Counted from the stretch's first letter, positions 53,089 through 63,503 are shown. The stretch is 64,000 nt of DNA from Lachnospiraceae bacterium (GCA_015057585.1 SVEF01000011.1:1-64000), one strand, 5' to 3'. Numbers and translations are program-made. Notes: generated by a model not told the origin, from the letters alone.

Positions 53089-53637
53089 ATGAAAAATAAG
53101 AAGAATACAAAGAAAACAAACTTGGTTCAGGACATGATGAATAAATTAGATAAAAAGACCGGAGGAAAAGCGCACCTGGCACTTGCGGCAGCGGCAGCAG
53201 TGGTATTGCTTTTCGTTGTTTTGATTGTTGCTTTGACCAGAGATCCGCTTTACGGTACTTATAAAACAAAGGAATTGTTGTACATGTCCCCATTAAGTTC
53301 GGAACACTTAACCTTGTATGAAGAAAATTATGAGAGCATTTCTGTTTCGAAGAAGGCGTTTTCCTATACGTTTGATGAGGAAACGACAAGTTTTAAGAAG
53401 CCTCAGTATGAGACGGTAGAAGTAACAGAAGAGCTTTTAGCCAGACTTGCCGGCGGTGTACAGAACAAGGAAGCAGGCATTTCCTTTGAAGGAGCACAGA
53501 AGGTACATTATGTCAATACACAGGAATCGACCAGCGACCGTTACATGTTGGTCGAATTTGAGGATGCTATGTGGTATGTGTTGTATCATGAGGTAGGAGA
53601 GCGCATCAGCATCTGGCATATTTTTGAATTAGACTAA
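53089..53637 (+). CDS. unrecognised single-pass membrane protein
   Basis: 182 aa. A basic N-terminus (about 1-30) and one membrane segment (about 32-52: AHLALAAAAAVVLLFVVLIV) are followed by an extracytoplasmic domain of about 130 residues of mainly beta type (YGTYKTKELLYM; EFEDAMWYVLYHEVGERISIWHIFE). AAAGGAA lies 11 nt before ATG 53089; a TTG start further upstream is less likely. It has its own promoter and terminator, so it is monocistronic. No family is recognised. Confidence 0.6.
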   Translation: MKNKKNTKKTNLVQDMMNKLDKKTGGKAHLALAAAAAVVLLFVVLIVALTRDPLYGTYKTKELLYMSPLSSEHLTLYEENYESISVSKKAFSYTFDEETTSFKKPQYETVEVTEELLARLAGGVQNKEAGISFEGAQKVHYVNTQESTSDRYMLVEFEDAMWYVLYHEVGERISIWHIFELD

Positions 53638-53660
53638 AGCAGAATAAGAAAACTAAGCAG

Positions 53661-53698
53661 ACCGCCTTCCGGATGAATTCCGGAGAGGCGGTTTTTTC
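53661..53698 (+). terminator. terminator between convergent genes
   Basis: Stem ACCGCCTTCCGG / CCGGAGAGGCGGT followed by TTTTTTC. Confidence 0.85.
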
Positions 53699-53714
53699 TT
53701 TTGGCAGAACGGAA

Positions 53715-55451
53715 CTACTGTGACAGTTTTTCCTTTAAGAAGGAGAATGGCAGAGGACCTGCTTCCAGTAAAAAGGAGTGAAACCGGTAATCGGAATAGT
53801 CTGCTCCCCAAAGGGATTTTGCGGTATCACGCAATTCCAGAAATTCCAGAAAGCCGACGGCGTAAGGAAGATAGGAGGTTGGTTCGGCAAGCAGTGTTTG
53901 GTAAATGAGATCGGAGGTTTCCTTCGGAAATCCGTAACCGGCCAGTGCAACGGATAACTGTTCGGGGGTGTATCCATCGTAGTGGATGTAAATATCGGAA
54001 AGTGCGTACAGACAGAGGGAAATGGTCTGGTCTGCCTGCAAAAAGGCGGTTAAGGTGTCGGAGAAACCGGTGTATTTGTAGCAGTAGTGTTCCACATAAG
54101 TAGCCCAGCCTTCTTTATAACCGGTTGGTGTAAGAAGATAACGCAGAGCATTCGGCTCGGCGGAAAGAGAGGAAACGGTCTGATAGAGGTGTCCCGGATA
54201 TCCTTCGTGGACCATGGTTGGATAGAGGGCATTTTGGTCAAATTCGGGGCTTGGATTGATGTAAATTACGTTTGGCTCATAACGATCTATCGGCGGGACC
54301 AGATACATGGCAGGACTGACATGCTCCTGCAGGGGCTCCGGAATATATTTAATTTCATAATTTCCGCAGTCCACGAAAGGAAAGTCCTGTTCGGACTGCC
54401 GGATCACATAGGACAGGATGGCATTCGGGTCCGTTTCCGGAAAAGAAGGAGAAACGGCACTTAAGTAAAGAGAAGAATCTGATGACAGGGCATCTGCAAG
54501 GGTGACATAGGCGGTCGCTATGTTATCGGAAAGCAGTTGCCGCAGTTCATCCATACTTTTATCCGATCCGGTTGACATCCGGACCAGAAGGGAATAATAT
54601 TCCTTGCCCTGGTCGAAATAACACATGCCGTAAGGATTCTTTCCGGTGCCCAGACATTCATTTAAGGTTTCCACAAGCAGTTCGTAGGCCGGAAGAAGAT
54701 AGGAATAGAGAGCGTTTTGGTTTTGCAAAAGATACTCGGTTTCCTGCGGGAGCGGAAGGTCCAGTGCGGATAACCGTTCCCCGAATGTGGAAAGTAAAAA
54801 GTTTTCATCCGGATTTTTGATAAAGGATTCACACTGGCGGATGATGCCACGGGCGGTGGTGTCATCCATAAAATATCCGGCGGCACTTTTCTTTTTTTCA
54901 AAATCGGAAAGTTCCATAAAATAATCGTAGACTTTTGGTAAAAGAGCGAGATACTGTTCCACGTCCGCTATGTCGTCAAAACGATACTCGGCCAAAAGAA
55001 GCGGAAGCTGTGCCTGAAACCCACTGACCGGTCCTAAGAGTTCGGAAAGGTAAGGAGAGGACGGGGCGGAAAGTAGCAGATTCAGATGCCGCTCCAGTAC
55101 CCGGAAGGTGGTCTGTTCTTCTTCATTTAGGGTGGAAAAGTCGTAGCCCAGAAGCTGTTCGTAATAAGACAGTGCATCTGCGTCAGGGGAGACCGACACC
55201 CAGACAGAACCCAGGGTAATCGGGATGTCGGAAATGCCATAGGAGTCCGGAGTGGCGAGGGAATAGTGGAGGGAAATGGTGTCCTCACAAATTTCGTCGC
55301 AAAACAACCTATCGGTAAAGTCTTCAAAAGAAGGTGTCGGCGAAGGAATACCGGACAGAAATGGAGTGTCCGAATCTGTTTCCGGTGGGGTCAGGCACCC
55401 GGAAAGAAATAAAGAAAGCAGTAGAATAAGAAGTAATTTGAAACGGCGCAT
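53715..55451 (-). CDS. DUF885 family lipoprotein, predicted metallopeptidase
   Basis: 578 aa. The signal peptide ends in lipobox FLSGC. The DUF885 zinc motif H-E-G-x-P-G-H is present (VHEGYPGHLYQ, about residue 413) with a downstream Glu in YKEGWATYVEHY, both as in this M32-related family. It is probably an extracytoplasmic peptidase on the membrane surface. GGAAAGGATTCCC lies upstream of the ATG. It is monocistronic and divergent from the flagellar operon. Confidence 0.85.
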   Translation of the reverse strand: MRRFKLLLILLLSLFLSGCLTPPETDSDTPFLSGIPSPTPSFEDFTDRLFCDEICEDTISLHYSLATPDSYGISDIPITLGSVWVSVSPDADALSYYEQLLGYDFSTLNEEEQTTFRVLERHLNLLLSAPSSPYLSELLGPVSGFQAQLPLLLAEYRFDDIADVEQYLALLPKVYDYFMELSDFEKKKSAAGYFMDDTTARGIIRQCESFIKNPDENFLLSTFGERLSALDLPLPQETEYLLQNQNALYSYLLPAYELLVETLNECLGTGKNPYGMCYFDQGKEYYSLLVRMSTGSDKSMDELRQLLSDNIATAYVTLADALSSDSSLYLSAVSPSFPETDPNAILSYVIRQSEQDFPFVDCGNYEIKYIPEPLQEHVSPAMYLVPPIDRYEPNVIYINPSPEFDQNALYPTMVHEGYPGHLYQTVSSLSAEPNALRYLLTPTGYKEGWATYVEHYCYKYTGFSDTLTAFLQADQTISLCLYALSDIYIHYDGYTPEQLSVALAGYGFPKETSDLIYQTLLAEPTSYLPYAVGFLEFLELRDTAKSLWGADYSDYRFHSFLLEAGPLPFSFLKEKLSQ

Positions 55452-55513
55452 AAAGGGAATCCTTTCCCGGTGTTCTTCTGTTTACTATATGAAAGAATCC
55501 CCCTGTATTATGT

Positions 55514-55540
55514 TAAGAAAAGTGCTTCCGGTGCCGAAAT
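55514..55540 (+). promoter_or_regulatory. sigma-28 (FliA/SigD) promoter of the flagellin operon
   Basis: TAAG (55514-55517), 15-nt spacer, GCCGAAAT (55533-55540), close to the sigma-28 consensus TAAA-N15-GCCGATAA. It lies 48 nt before the first start codon of the operon. Confidence 0.8.
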
Positions 55541-55588
55541 AATGAATAACAGTATTTGGCGGACAAACCGCAGAAATGGGGAATTACC

Positions 55589-58500
55589 ATGAATATAGCA
55601 GACGTTTTTGCAGCTTATGGCGTGAAGCAGAACGAACAGAATAAAGCGGTGGCAACGCAACCGGAAAAAGCAACAGGCATGCAGCAGACAGCGACGGTTG
55701 CAGAGGCAATTTTATATACCGAAGAGGTGGACTTAAAGCAGCAACAGACCTCGGAACTGTACTCAAAAAACGGAATGGATCCGGAAACACAGGCAAAGGA
55801 AGCAAAAGAAGAAGGTACCGAAGCGGAAAAGAACCAGGAAAGACTCGGGAATGTGTCCGGCAGAATGACGGAATCCGATATGGCGAAATTACAGGGAGAA
55901 GGTTTCCCGGTGGAAGACATGACACCGGAGCAGTTAGAAGCGGCAATGGAACGCATTAAACTGCAGCAGGAGCTGGAAGCCGGTGCCCTGGAGCATCAGG
56001 TAGAGCAGATAGAGGCACAACGTGCGGCGGTAATCGAGCAGGCAATCAGGCATCTGGCAGGAAACCCGAAGGCGGAGCTGATTGCAGAAAAACTGTTAAA
56101 GGCAAACCTTCCCGTGACACAGGCAAATTTGGAAAAGGTGGCAGTGGCCCTGGAAAAAGGCAAAGGCGGTATTAAACTGTCCCCATCCGAGTGCGAGTAT
56201 ATGATAAGAAATAAACTGGCACCGACATTGGAGAATGTGGCAGCGGCCCGTTCGGCGGCAAAGACCTATCAGAGAAAGGAACATACACTGACTGCGGAGG
56301 CGTGGGCACAGTTAGAGCCGAAGGTAACGCATCTTTTGTTCCAGGCAGGACTGCGTGCCAATAACCAGATGATAGAAGCGGCACAGACCTTTGTGAAAAA
56401 GGATATTCCGCTGACCGTGGACAACCTGCGTTCGTATAGTCTGCTTGCGAAAATCAATCTCTCCGAAGAAGAGGTATTGCAGAAGGCAGTGGATGCACTT
56501 TCTGTAGGACAGGACCCGAAGAACACCAATCTTTTATCCAATACCGCAAAGGAAGTGCGCCAGATTATTAAGAAAACCGGAGCGGTAACGCAGGATGCGG
56601 TAAATTATGCGGCAACCAAAAAGGCAGAAGAACAGCCGGGGGTTTCCGGAGAAAAATTGGAACTGACACTGGGCGATTTGACGGAGGCCCAGGAATTAAT
56701 TGACAGTAAAAGTGCAGACATGGAAAGCTATCTGCAGGATTTTGCCAATTCCGGTGCGGCACAGGCGGCATCCATCCGTGCAAGACGTCAGCTTGAAGAA
56801 ATCCGTGCTAAGATGACCTATGAGGCAGGATATCGTCTGGCAAAGGAAGGCATCCGGATTGATACTGTCAGCATGAGCAAGCTGATTGATAATTTGCGTG
56901 CACTTGAAAACCGTTTCTTTTCAAGTTTCTTTACCCAGGCGGGTGTGGCAGAGAGCAAGGAAGGGCTTGCCCTGCTTCGCGATACGACCATGAAACTGGA
57001 AGAGATTAAGAATATGCCGGCAACACTCATTGTGGACACGATGGATACCGGCAGCAGAATTACGTTAAATGAGCTGTATCAGACGGGAACAACGGATGCG
57101 GCATTCCGCAGATTCAGCCAGACGTATGAAACCGTTATGACTTCGCCGAACAAGACGCTTGGGGACAATATTCAAAAAGCATTCGGAACGGCGGATGCAC
57201 TGCTTCAGGAAATCGGGCTGAGAGCAACGCAGGAGAACCGACGTGCGGTGCGTATGCTCGGCTATAATTCGGTGGATGTGACAGCGGAAAATGTAGAAAA
57301 GGTACGGGAATATGACGAACAGTTACAAACGGTGTTAAAGGAACTGCATCCGGCAGTAACGGTGCGGATGATCCGTGACGGCATCAACCCGTTAGAGGAA
57401 TCGATAGAGAACCTTGCGGTTAAAATTGCAGAAATCAAGGAACAGGAAGGCATTACAACCGAAGATAATTACAGCATCTTCCTGATTAATTTAGAGAAGC
57501 ACAAAGAGATTACACCGGAAGAAAGACAGGCATACATTGGGGTATACCGTGCCTTGCATCAGGTGGGAGGTTCCGAAGAAGAAGCCATCGGCGGGGTTTT
57601 CCGGAACGGCCAGGAACTGACACTGCAGAATCTGCTGACTGCGGCAAGAAGCGGAAAAGCACAGGGAATGAATGCCGTGATTAATGACGCGTTCCGTGCA
57701 GCGGCACCGCTTGCTACCGACAAGTCCCTGACGGAGGACCAGGTAAAAGCAGGTCTTCAGGCAAGTTCGGGAAAAGATGCACAAGCACTAAACAATTTGG
57801 CCGAATCGGTCGATAATACTATTAGAGAGTGCGTGACAGACCGTCAGGAAACCGCTGCGGCAGAACTCGGAAGAGTACGGACGCTGGCTGCAGACGGGGC
57901 AAACGCTACAAGATTTTTGGAGGACTACAATATTTTAACCACGATGGAAAATATTGAAGCAGCAAAGAATCTTTTGGCAAACGACATGACCGTGTTTAAG
58001 GAATGGAAGAGATTCCACTTTATGGAGACGGGAGAGGAAGCGGAGATTCCGGATTTTGTGGAGGCTCTGGTAGACAAGGAGACGATGCAGAAGGCATATC
58101 AGGAATTTGCAACCGATTCCAAGGAATTAAAGGCGCGGATGCAGCATGACATGGCAATGTCAAAACCGGACGTAAAGTCGATTAAGAAGATGGATATCGG
58201 AATCCGTTTTATGAACCGGTTGAGCAAACGGGAGTTTTATCAGATTCCGGTAGATACCGGAAATGATATTGTAAATATGAATGTGACTATCCTGCAAAAG
58301 GGAGAAGAACGGGCAAAGGTAATGGCGGAAATTCCGACGTTACACCTTGGAAAGATTTCCTGTGAGGCGACCATTCAGGATAACAAATTGAAATGTTTCA
58401 TCACCAGCGATACCAGGGAAGGTACGCAGGCGTTGAAAGACCGACAGCTGAATCTGCTCGGCATTCTGGCACAGAATCAGATTCAGGTGGGTTCCATCTA

Positions 58501-58669
58501 TTACGGAACAGAAGAAGTAAGCGTGGACACTTATTCTTACCAGACAGAAGGCATTTACAAAGATGCACAGGGAAGTGAAGAGACACCGGAGACGGACAGC
58601 AGCAGATTATATCGGATCGCAAAATCCCTGGTAGTGCATGTGAGGAATGCAGATGCGGATGTTGCGTAG
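55589..58669 (+). CDS. FliK-like flagellar protein with long helical N-terminal part
   Basis: 1026 aa. The first about 880 residues are Gln/Glu/Ala-rich and helical with repeated units of the type L-x-x-x-N-x-P-(V/L)-T-x-x-N-L, e.g. [14 protein letters not shown] and [14 protein letters not shown]. The C-terminal region (about 920-1000) reads [15 protein letters not shown]...[21 protein letters not shown], like the FliK hook-length-control C-domain (HLG-x-V/I). It corresponds to the DUF6240-type proteins of clostridia. It is first in the sigma-28 operon and 17 nt before flagellin. The start at 55589 has GGGGAATTACC; a TTG start 33 nt upstream is less likely. Confidence 0.65.
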   Translation: MNIADVFAAYGVKQNEQNKAVATQPEKATGMQQTATVAEAILYTEEVDLKQQQTSELYSKNGMDPETQAKEAKEEGTEAEKNQERLGNVSGRMTESDMAKLQGEGFPVEDMTPEQLEAAMERIKLQQELEAGALEHQVEQIEAQRAAVIEQAIRHLAGNPKAELIAEKLLKANLPVTQANLEKVAVALEKGKGGIKLSPSECEYMIRNKLAPTLENVAAARSAAKTYQRKEHTLTAEAWAQLEPKVTHLLFQAGLRANNQMIEAAQTFVKKDIPLTVDNLRSYSLLAKINLSEEEVLQKAVDALSVGQDPKNTNLLSNTAKEVRQIIKKTGAVTQDAVNYAATKKAEEQPGVSGEKLELTLGDLTEAQELIDSKSADMESYLQDFANSGAAQAASIRARRQLEEIRAKMTYEAGYRLAKEGIRIDTVSMSKLIDNLRALENRFFSSFFTQAGVAESKEGLALLRDTTMKLEEIKNMPATLIVDTMDTGSRITLNELYQTGTTDAAFRRFSQTYETVMTSPNKTLGDNIQKAFGTADALLQEIGLRATQENRRAVRMLGYNSVDVTAENVEKVREYDEQLQTVLKELHPAVTVRMIRDGINPLEESIENLAVKIAEIKEQEGITTEDNYSIFLINLEKHKEITPEERQAYIGVYRALHQVGGSEEEAIGGVFRNGQELTLQNLLTAARSGKAQGMNAVINDAFRAAAPLATDKSLTEDQVKAGLQASSGKDAQALNNLAESVDNTIRECVTDRQETAAAELGRVRTLAADGANATRFLEDYNILTTMENIEAAKNLLANDMTVFKEWKRFHFMETGEEAEIPDFVEALVDKETMQKAYQEFATDSKELKARMQHDMAMSKPDVKSIKKMDIGIRFMNRLSKREFYQIPVDTGNDIVNMNVTILQKGEERAKVMAEIPTLHLGKISCEATIQDNKLKCFITSDTREGTQALKDRQLNLLGILAQNQIQVGSIYYGTEEVSVDTYSYQTEGIYKDAQGSEETPETDSSRLYRIAKSLVVHVRNADADVA

Positions 58670-58686
58670 GAATGGAGGAAACGCAA

Positions 58687-60147
58687 ATGAGAATCAATCA
58701 TAACATTTCTGCTTTAAAAACTAATAATATTCTTGGCAAAAATAACAGCGCACTGGAAAAGAGTCTGGAAAGACTCTCTTCCGGTTACCGCATCAATCGT
58801 GCAGCAGATGACGCTGCGGGTCTTGCCATTTCCCAGAAGATGAAAACACAGATTGCAGGCTTAAATCAGGCATCCAGAAATGCGTCGGACGGTATTTCCG
58901 TTATCCAGACCGCAGAGGGTGCTTTGGTTGAGGTGGAAGAAATGTTACAGAGAATGCGTGAGTTGTCTGTACAGGCAGCCAACGGAACTTCCACGGACGA
59001 AGACCGTCTGCAGCTTCAGGCAGAAGTGGATCAGTTGAAGGATGAAATCAACCGAATTTCCGAAACAACCGAATTTAATACAAAGAAACTTTTAGATGGT
59101 ACGGTGGACCGCCGTTCTTATTCGAGCGACAGCAATGTGGAACTGATTTCGCTGTCGGATTCCGTGGATGTGAGAAGTTATAACTTAATCATCGGTGATT
59201 TTGCCGACCAGGCAATGGTGGTGACGGATAAAATGACACAGGCAACCGTGCCGGCGGACAAGACAACTTATACCATGACGATTAACAGTCAGGATATTAC
59301 CTTTAATGCGGGGGATTCCCTGACGGATGTATTGGATAAATTGACAACGACCTGCGACAATATGGGTATTTACGTTGGCTTTACCAGTGAGACACCGGAC
59401 GATAACGGTGTGGGCGGTTACGATACCGTAAGTGCGGATGTGGCAGCAGCAAATCCGAGCGAATATTCTCTGCTTTTCCTGACGGATGATTTTGGTACGG
59501 ATGCCAAATTGGAAATCCACTGTGACGAAGTGCTGGCAGATATGCTTGGTATTTCCAAGGCAGGAATGTTGGCAACCGGTAAGGACAGCACGGTAGCACT
59601 GGATCGTACGGAGGCGGGAGGATTTTCCAATACCGCAACGGTCAGTGTGGATGGAGACTATGTAACCGTCAGAGACCGTGATGATTTCGAAATGGTCTTT
59701 CAGGTAAAGGACGGTGCGGCAAGGGATGTTTCTGTAACGGTGCTTGATGCAGGTCCGATGACGTTACAGATTGGTGCCAATGAAGGACAGACAATGGAAG
59801 TGCGGATTCCGAGAGTGGATACCGTGACTTTAAATATCGAAGAAGCCAATATCGGAACCCAGGCAGGTGCAGAAGCAGCAATTACCCTGTTTAACGCAGC
59901 GGTAAATGAAGTTTCTACCGTGCGTGCAAAACTGGGTGCGTACCAGAACCGTCTGGAGCATGCCATCAACAGTTTGGACGTTTCGGCGGAGAATCTGACC
60001 GAGGCATTATCCCGTATTGAGGATACCGATATGGCAGAAGAAATGGCAAATTATACCCAGCTTCAGGTGCTGACGCAGGCAGCAACCTCGATGCTTGCAC
60101 AGGCAAATGAGCGCCCACAGAACATTCTCAATTTACTGCAGAGCTAA
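58687..60147 (+). CDS. fliC: flagellin
   Basis: 486 aa. The conserved D0/D1 N-terminus ([39 protein letters not shown]) and C-terminus ([30 protein letters not shown]) enclose a central variable domain (about 150-400) that is larger than in short clostridial flagellins. It polymerises into the filament after export by the flagellar secretion apparatus. GGAGGAAACGCAA sets ATG 58687. No separate sigma-28 promoter is visible in the 17-nt gap, so it depends on the promoter at 55514. Confidence 0.95.
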   Translation: MRINHNISALKTNNILGKNNSALEKSLERLSSGYRINRAADDAAGLAISQKMKTQIAGLNQASRNASDGISVIQTAEGALVEVEEMLQRMRELSVQAANGTSTDEDRLQLQAEVDQLKDEINRISETTEFNTKKLLDGTVDRRSYSSDSNVELISLSDSVDVRSYNLIIGDFADQAMVVTDKMTQATVPADKTTYTMTINSQDITFNAGDSLTDVLDKLTTTCDNMGIYVGFTSETPDDNGVGGYDTVSADVAAANPSEYSLLFLTDDFGTDAKLEIHCDEVLADMLGISKAGMLATGKDSTVALDRTEAGGFSNTATVSVDGDYVTVRDRDDFEMVFQVKDGAARDVSVTVLDAGPMTLQIGANEGQTMEVRIPRVDTVTLNIEEANIGTQAGAEAAITLFNAAVNEVSTVRAKLGAYQNRLEHAINSLDVSAENLTEALSRIEDTDMAEEMANYTQLQVLTQAATSMLAQANERPQNILNLLQS

Positions 60148-60172
60148 TTGTTATTGTGGGAGGGTGTAAACG

Positions 60173-60652
60173 ATGACCAAAGACCGGATTAAGGATTATA
60201 CGCTCCGTGTGACACAGGCGTCACCGTGCGAGCTGGTAATTATTTTATATGATATTATCCTGGATGATATTGCGGCAGCAAAAACGGCTGCGGGGGAAAA
60301 CGATATGACAGCATATCGGAAGGAGTTGACACATGCCGGAAAGTTTTTGAATGAACTGATGGGAGTGTTGGATTTCTCGGTTCCGTTATCGTATCATCTG
60401 ATGAGTTTGTATATTTATGCCAATAAGATGCTGACAAAGGCAAGAGTGAGCGGGAACGCGGAACCGCTTGCTGATGTCACAATGGTTATGGATAAATTGC
60501 GTGCCGGATTTGAGGGGATCAAATCGCAGGACACAACAGGACCTGTCATGCAGAATGTACAGCAGGTCTATGCAGGTCTGACCTACGGAAAAGGTCAGCT
60601 TAACGAAGCCTTTTTGAATCCACAGGATTACAACCGTGGATTTAATGCCTAA
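60173..60652 (+). CDS. fliS: FliS-like flagellin chaperone
   Basis: 159 aa. The helical FliS pattern is seen: IKDYTLRVTQASPCELVIILYDIILDDI, then LLDFSVPLSYHLMSLYIYANKMLTKARVSG-like helices and VMDKLRAGFEGI. FliS binds flagellin C-termini in the cytoplasm before export, which fits its place 25 nt after flagellin. The sequence is rather divergent, so function is inferred from pattern and position. GGGAGGGTGTAAACG precedes the ATG. Confidence 0.8.
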   Translation: MTKDRIKDYTLRVTQASPCELVIILYDIILDDIAAAKTAAGENDMTAYRKELTHAGKFLNELMGVLDFSVPLSYHLMSLYIYANKMLTKARVSGNAEPLADVTMVMDKLRAGFEGIKSQDTTGPVMQNVQQVYAGLTYGKGQLNEAFLNPQDYNRGFNA

Positions 60653-60674
60653 CATAATAAGTACAATCCTAATG

Positions 60675-60718
60675 CAAGAGTGGGAGCGGTGATGGACTGC
60701 TCCCACTCTTGTGTTTTT
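60675..60718 (+). terminator. terminator of the flagellin operon
   Basis: Stem CAAGAGTGGGAGC / GCTCCCACTCTTG followed by TGTTTTT. Confidence 0.9.
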
Positions 60719-60721
60719 CAA

Positions 60722-61183
60722 GGGGCGTCTTTTACGGCATTACTTTTCACATGCCCGTACGAATGCCGGAGAAAACGCAGTCACCCCGCTCGCACATTTA
60801 TCTCCGGCAAGGTCCTTGTCCGGTGGTCATAAACAAAGAGGCAGAACCGAAACTCGGCGGCAGGGGAAAACAAAATGTGTAAAAGGATATCGCGAATAAA
60901 GTGCGACAGCACTTTTACGAAAAGGTATTCGTCGCTCTCGGACAAACGTGTTTGTCCAGAGACGACGCATGCCTTTTCTAAAATCGCGTCCTATGGACGC
61001 TTTTCGCGATATCCTCTGGTGCAGAACGTATTTCATCTCCCCCTGCCGCCTCAGACAGCCGGCTTCTGCCTCTTTATTCCCACCATCCTTCAGCCCTTGC
61101 CGTTCGTAATGTGTGGCGGGGCGCTGCATGTTTTTCTCCGGCATTTGTACGGGCAAAGAAGGTAATGCCGTAAAGGACGCCCC
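60722..61183. repeat. 462-nt imperfect inverted repeat (giant hairpin)
   Basis: GGGGCGTCTTTTACGGCATTAC at the left end pairs with GTAATGCCGTAAAGGACGCCCC at the right end. Further matching arm segments are ATGCCGGAGAAAA / TTTTTCTCCGGCAT, CGGCAGGGG / CCCCTGCCG, and GGATATCGCGAA / TTCGCGATATCC. The tip is GTCGCTCTCGGACAAAC and GTTTGTCCAGAGACGAC around 60948. Open frames on both strands inside it follow from the symmetry and are not genes. Confidence 0.85.
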
Positions 61184-61190
61184 GCCGCGC

Positions 61191-61298
61191 CACATCGGCA
61201 TGTTGCGAAGCAATATGCCGATGGACACAGCGTTGCAAGTTTTTGCGGGAGCACATCGGCATGTTGCGAAGCAATATGCCGATGGACACAGCGTTGCA
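61191..61298. repeat. two exact 47-nt direct repeats, each a hairpin
   Basis: Copies at 61191-61237 and 61252-61298, starting CACATCGGCATGTTGCG, are separated by 14 nt. Each folds as CATCGGCAT / ATGCCGATG with an inner TTGC-GAA-GCAA hairpin. They start 7 nt after the giant hairpin. Confidence 0.9.
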
Positions 61299-61330
61299 GA
61301 AAATTATCTTACACTTGTAGAAAAATGTGA

Positions 61331-61359
61331 TTGTCGAAAAAAGAAGAATATGGTATGAT
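61331..61359 (+). promoter_or_regulatory. promoter of the Cys-rich surface protein
   Basis: TTGTCG (61331-61336), 17-nt spacer, TATGAT (61354-61359) preceded by TGG (extended -10). Confidence 0.7.
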
Positions 61360-61445
61360 AGGAAATAAGAGTGGGAAAGTGGGCAGTCGGCTGTCCGTTT
61401 TCTTCGAGAGTAAAGCGATAAATTTCCGACATGGAGGGAACATAG

Positions 61446-62399
61446 ATGAGAAAAATGATGAAAAGGATTTTGGCAGTGGCATTTGCTCTGACCCTGTTTG
61501 CGGGTTCATTCCCTGTAACAACGGTGCATGCAGATGAGGCAGAACCGTGTGATGTACATACTTACAGTTATGATTGCGATACGGATTGCAATATTTGCGG
61601 ACAGGAGAGAAAGGCGAGTCATACCTATGACCGTTACGGACAGAATTTTAATTATCACTGGCTGAAATGTGTATGCGGTGCGAAGCTGGATATGGAAGCG
61701 CATGTATATGACAGCAGTACGGATTTGACCTGTTCGGTATGCGGATATGAGCGTCATCTGGAGCACAACTACAATACACAGAAGAGTGACGGGACGCACC
61801 ACTGGGACGAGTGTTCCTGCGGTGAAACAAAGAATAAAGAAGAGCATATTCTGGTGCAGAAGTCGGATGGCTCTTGGCACTGGGATCAGTGTGTCGAGTG
61901 TAACGAAAGAGTGAACGTCGGTGCCCATGTGTGGGGTGAAGGCCGAACAGAGGGAGACATCACCTATTATACCTGCACGATTTGCAGTGCAGAAAAGACC
62001 GTGGATGCCACAGGTGGCGGACAGGGAGAAACTCCGGGAACGAATCCGGGTGAAGGAACCGGTGACACCCCGGGAGGAAATGACCCGAGCGTGACACCGG
62101 GCGGAGAAACTCCGGGCGCGACCCCGGGAGGAAACCAAGGAGAGAATCCGGGTGAAGGTACCGGTGAAAACCAGGGTGGCGAAGGAACAGGCGACAATGC
62201 CGGTGAGGGTGACGATACTGGTGATGACAGCGAAGACGACACTAAGGACAAGAAAAAGAACGGCGGAGCCGTATTGTTTGGAATTCTTGGCGGTGTAGTT
62301 GCTCTTTGGGGCGGTGCCATCGGCGGATATTTGTTGTACCGCAAGAAAAAAGGTGGTTCGGTTGCGTCGATGAAGGGTAAGGTAAAGGATACCTTATAG
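61446..62399 (+). CDS. surface-anchored protein with Cys/His repeat modules
   Basis: 317 aa. Signal peptide (1-30) is followed by four modules of about 35 residues, each with a CxxC or CxC pair and conserved H and W (CNICGQERKASHTY; CVCGAKLDMEAHVY; CSVCGYERHLEHNY; CSCGETKNKEEH; CTICSAEK). Then come a Gly/Pro/Glu/Thr-rich stalk (about 185-270) and a C-terminal membrane segment with a Lys/Arg tail. The modules look like small metal-binding or disulfide knots found in clostridial adhesin-like proteins. Function is unknown. GGAGGGAACATAG precedes the ATG. Confidence 0.7.
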   Translation: MRKMMKRILAVAFALTLFAGSFPVTTVHADEAEPCDVHTYSYDCDTDCNICGQERKASHTYDRYGQNFNYHWLKCVCGAKLDMEAHVYDSSTDLTCSVCGYERHLEHNYNTQKSDGTHHWDECSCGETKNKEEHILVQKSDGSWHWDQCVECNERVNVGAHVWGEGRTEGDITYYTCTICSAEKTVDATGGGQGETPGTNPGEGTGDTPGGNDPSVTPGGETPGATPGGNQGENPGEGTGENQGGEGTGDNAGEGDDTGDDSEDDTKDKKKNGGAVLFGILGGVVALWGGAIGGYLLYRKKKGGSVASMKGKVKDTL

Positions 62400-62442
62400 A
62401 ATTTGCAGAATAAGAAGAAAAAAGAGTCACGTAGATAATAAC

Positions 62443-62482
62443 AAACCACCGTGTCCGGTCCGGGCACGGTGGTTTTTGGTAT
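62443..62482. terminator. terminator between surface protein and LacI-type gene
   Basis: Stem AAACCACCGTG / CACGGTGGTTT followed by TTGG; serves the convergent genes. Confidence 0.8.
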
Positions 62483-62498
62483 CTTCATGTTGAAAACT

Positions 62499-63503
62499 TT
62501 ATTTCTCATCCAGTCTCTTTGTGGATTCTCTCGGAATAAATTTTGCGCGGAGCAGCATCTTGGACAGACCGACACCGCGGATTAAACCGTCCAGCATTAA
62601 AGCCGCACTTTTACCAAGGTCGTAACGGTCCTGACGGATGGTTGTGAGCTTTGGTGAGAGCTGGTTGGCTACCGGAAGATCGTCGTAACCGATGACACTG
62701 ATATCATCCGGAACCTTTAAATTCATGTGATTTAATTCCGTGATAACACCGCTGGCAATCATATCACTGGCGCAGACGATTGCGGTAGCACCGTTTTCGA
62801 TAAAGGACGGAACGTGGGATTTTGCACAATCCGGGACATAGTAACCGTAGGCTACCAGTTTTTCATCCGGCTCGATACCGTTTTCTCTCATGTGCTGTAA
62901 GAAAGCCTGGTTACGTTCCTCGGAGACCATGGAGTTTTTGGAACCGTTTAGGAACGCAATGTTCTTGTGTCCCATAGCTACGAGATGGTTAACTGCGTGG
63001 CCGATGCCTTCGTTACTGTCGGTGCCGACATAGCCGATGTGGTGATTGCCCGGGATGTAGTTGTCTAAAAGAACGGTAGGAACCGTGGTCTTGTTTAATT
63101 GACGAATCCAGTCGTCATGCAGGGTAAATCCTAACAGGAAGGCCCCGGAAAAGCCGTGGCGCAGCATATAGCTGTCATATTTTTCGGTCGTCTGCATAGT
63201 CAGATTGGACGGGATAACCGTGACTTCCCAGTTGCGGCTGGCAGCTCCCAGTTTAAAGCCCATGACGATTTCATAACCGAACTGGTCGATGGTCTCGTAA
63301 TCCATGTTGCGGTCTTCGATGAACACACACACCTTTGTGGTCGTACGGTTTCTGATTTTTTTGGACGCATAGCCCATTTCTACTGCTGTATCAAGTACGA
63401 GCTGTCTGGTTTCTTCGCTGATATCGCTGGCTCCGTTTAATCCTTTGGAAACCGTGCTTACGGCGATGCCGAGACGCTCGGCAATGTCTTTGATGGTTGG
63501 CAT
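62499..63503 (-). CDS. LacI-family transcriptional regulator
   Basis: 334 aa. N-terminal HTH (2-50: TIKDIAERLGIAVSTVSKGLNG) and a periplasmic-binding-protein-like effector domain (about 60-330: GFLLGF.., VLLDNYIPG, IGYDDLPVANQLSPKLTTIRQDRY). It binds sugar-type ligands to control a carbohydrate pathway. The adjacent operator-like tandem palindromes (63611-63630) suggest that it regulates itself. No sugar transporter is visible within the window to name its target. GAAAGGTAACAATTTT precedes the ATG. Confidence 0.92.
   Translation of the reverse strand: MPTIKDIAERLGIAVSTVSKGLNGASDISEETRQLVLDTAVEMGYASKKIRNRTTTKVCVFIEDRNMDYETIDQFGYEIVMGFKLGAASRNWEVTVIPSNLTMQTTEKYDSYMLRHGFSGAFLLGFTLHDDWIRQLNKTTVPTVLLDNYIPGNHHIGYVGTDSNEGIGHAVNHLVAMGHKNIAFLNGSKNSMVSEERNQAFLQHMRENGIEPDEKLVAYGYYVPDCAKSHVPSFIENGATAIVCASDMIASGVITELNHMNLKVPDDISVIGYDDLPVANQLSPKLTTIRQDRYDLGKSAALMLDGLIRGVGLSKMLLRAKFIPRESTKRLDEK

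Noticed and set aside
61191-61298. Possible CRISPR array
   Set aside because: Only two repeats with a 14-nt gap, each a hairpin of 47 nt, and no cas genes nearby.
60827-61358. Several open frames on both strands after the flagellin operon
   Set aside because: They lie inside the 462-nt inverted repeat and the direct repeats, mirror one another on the two strands, and lack ribosome sites.
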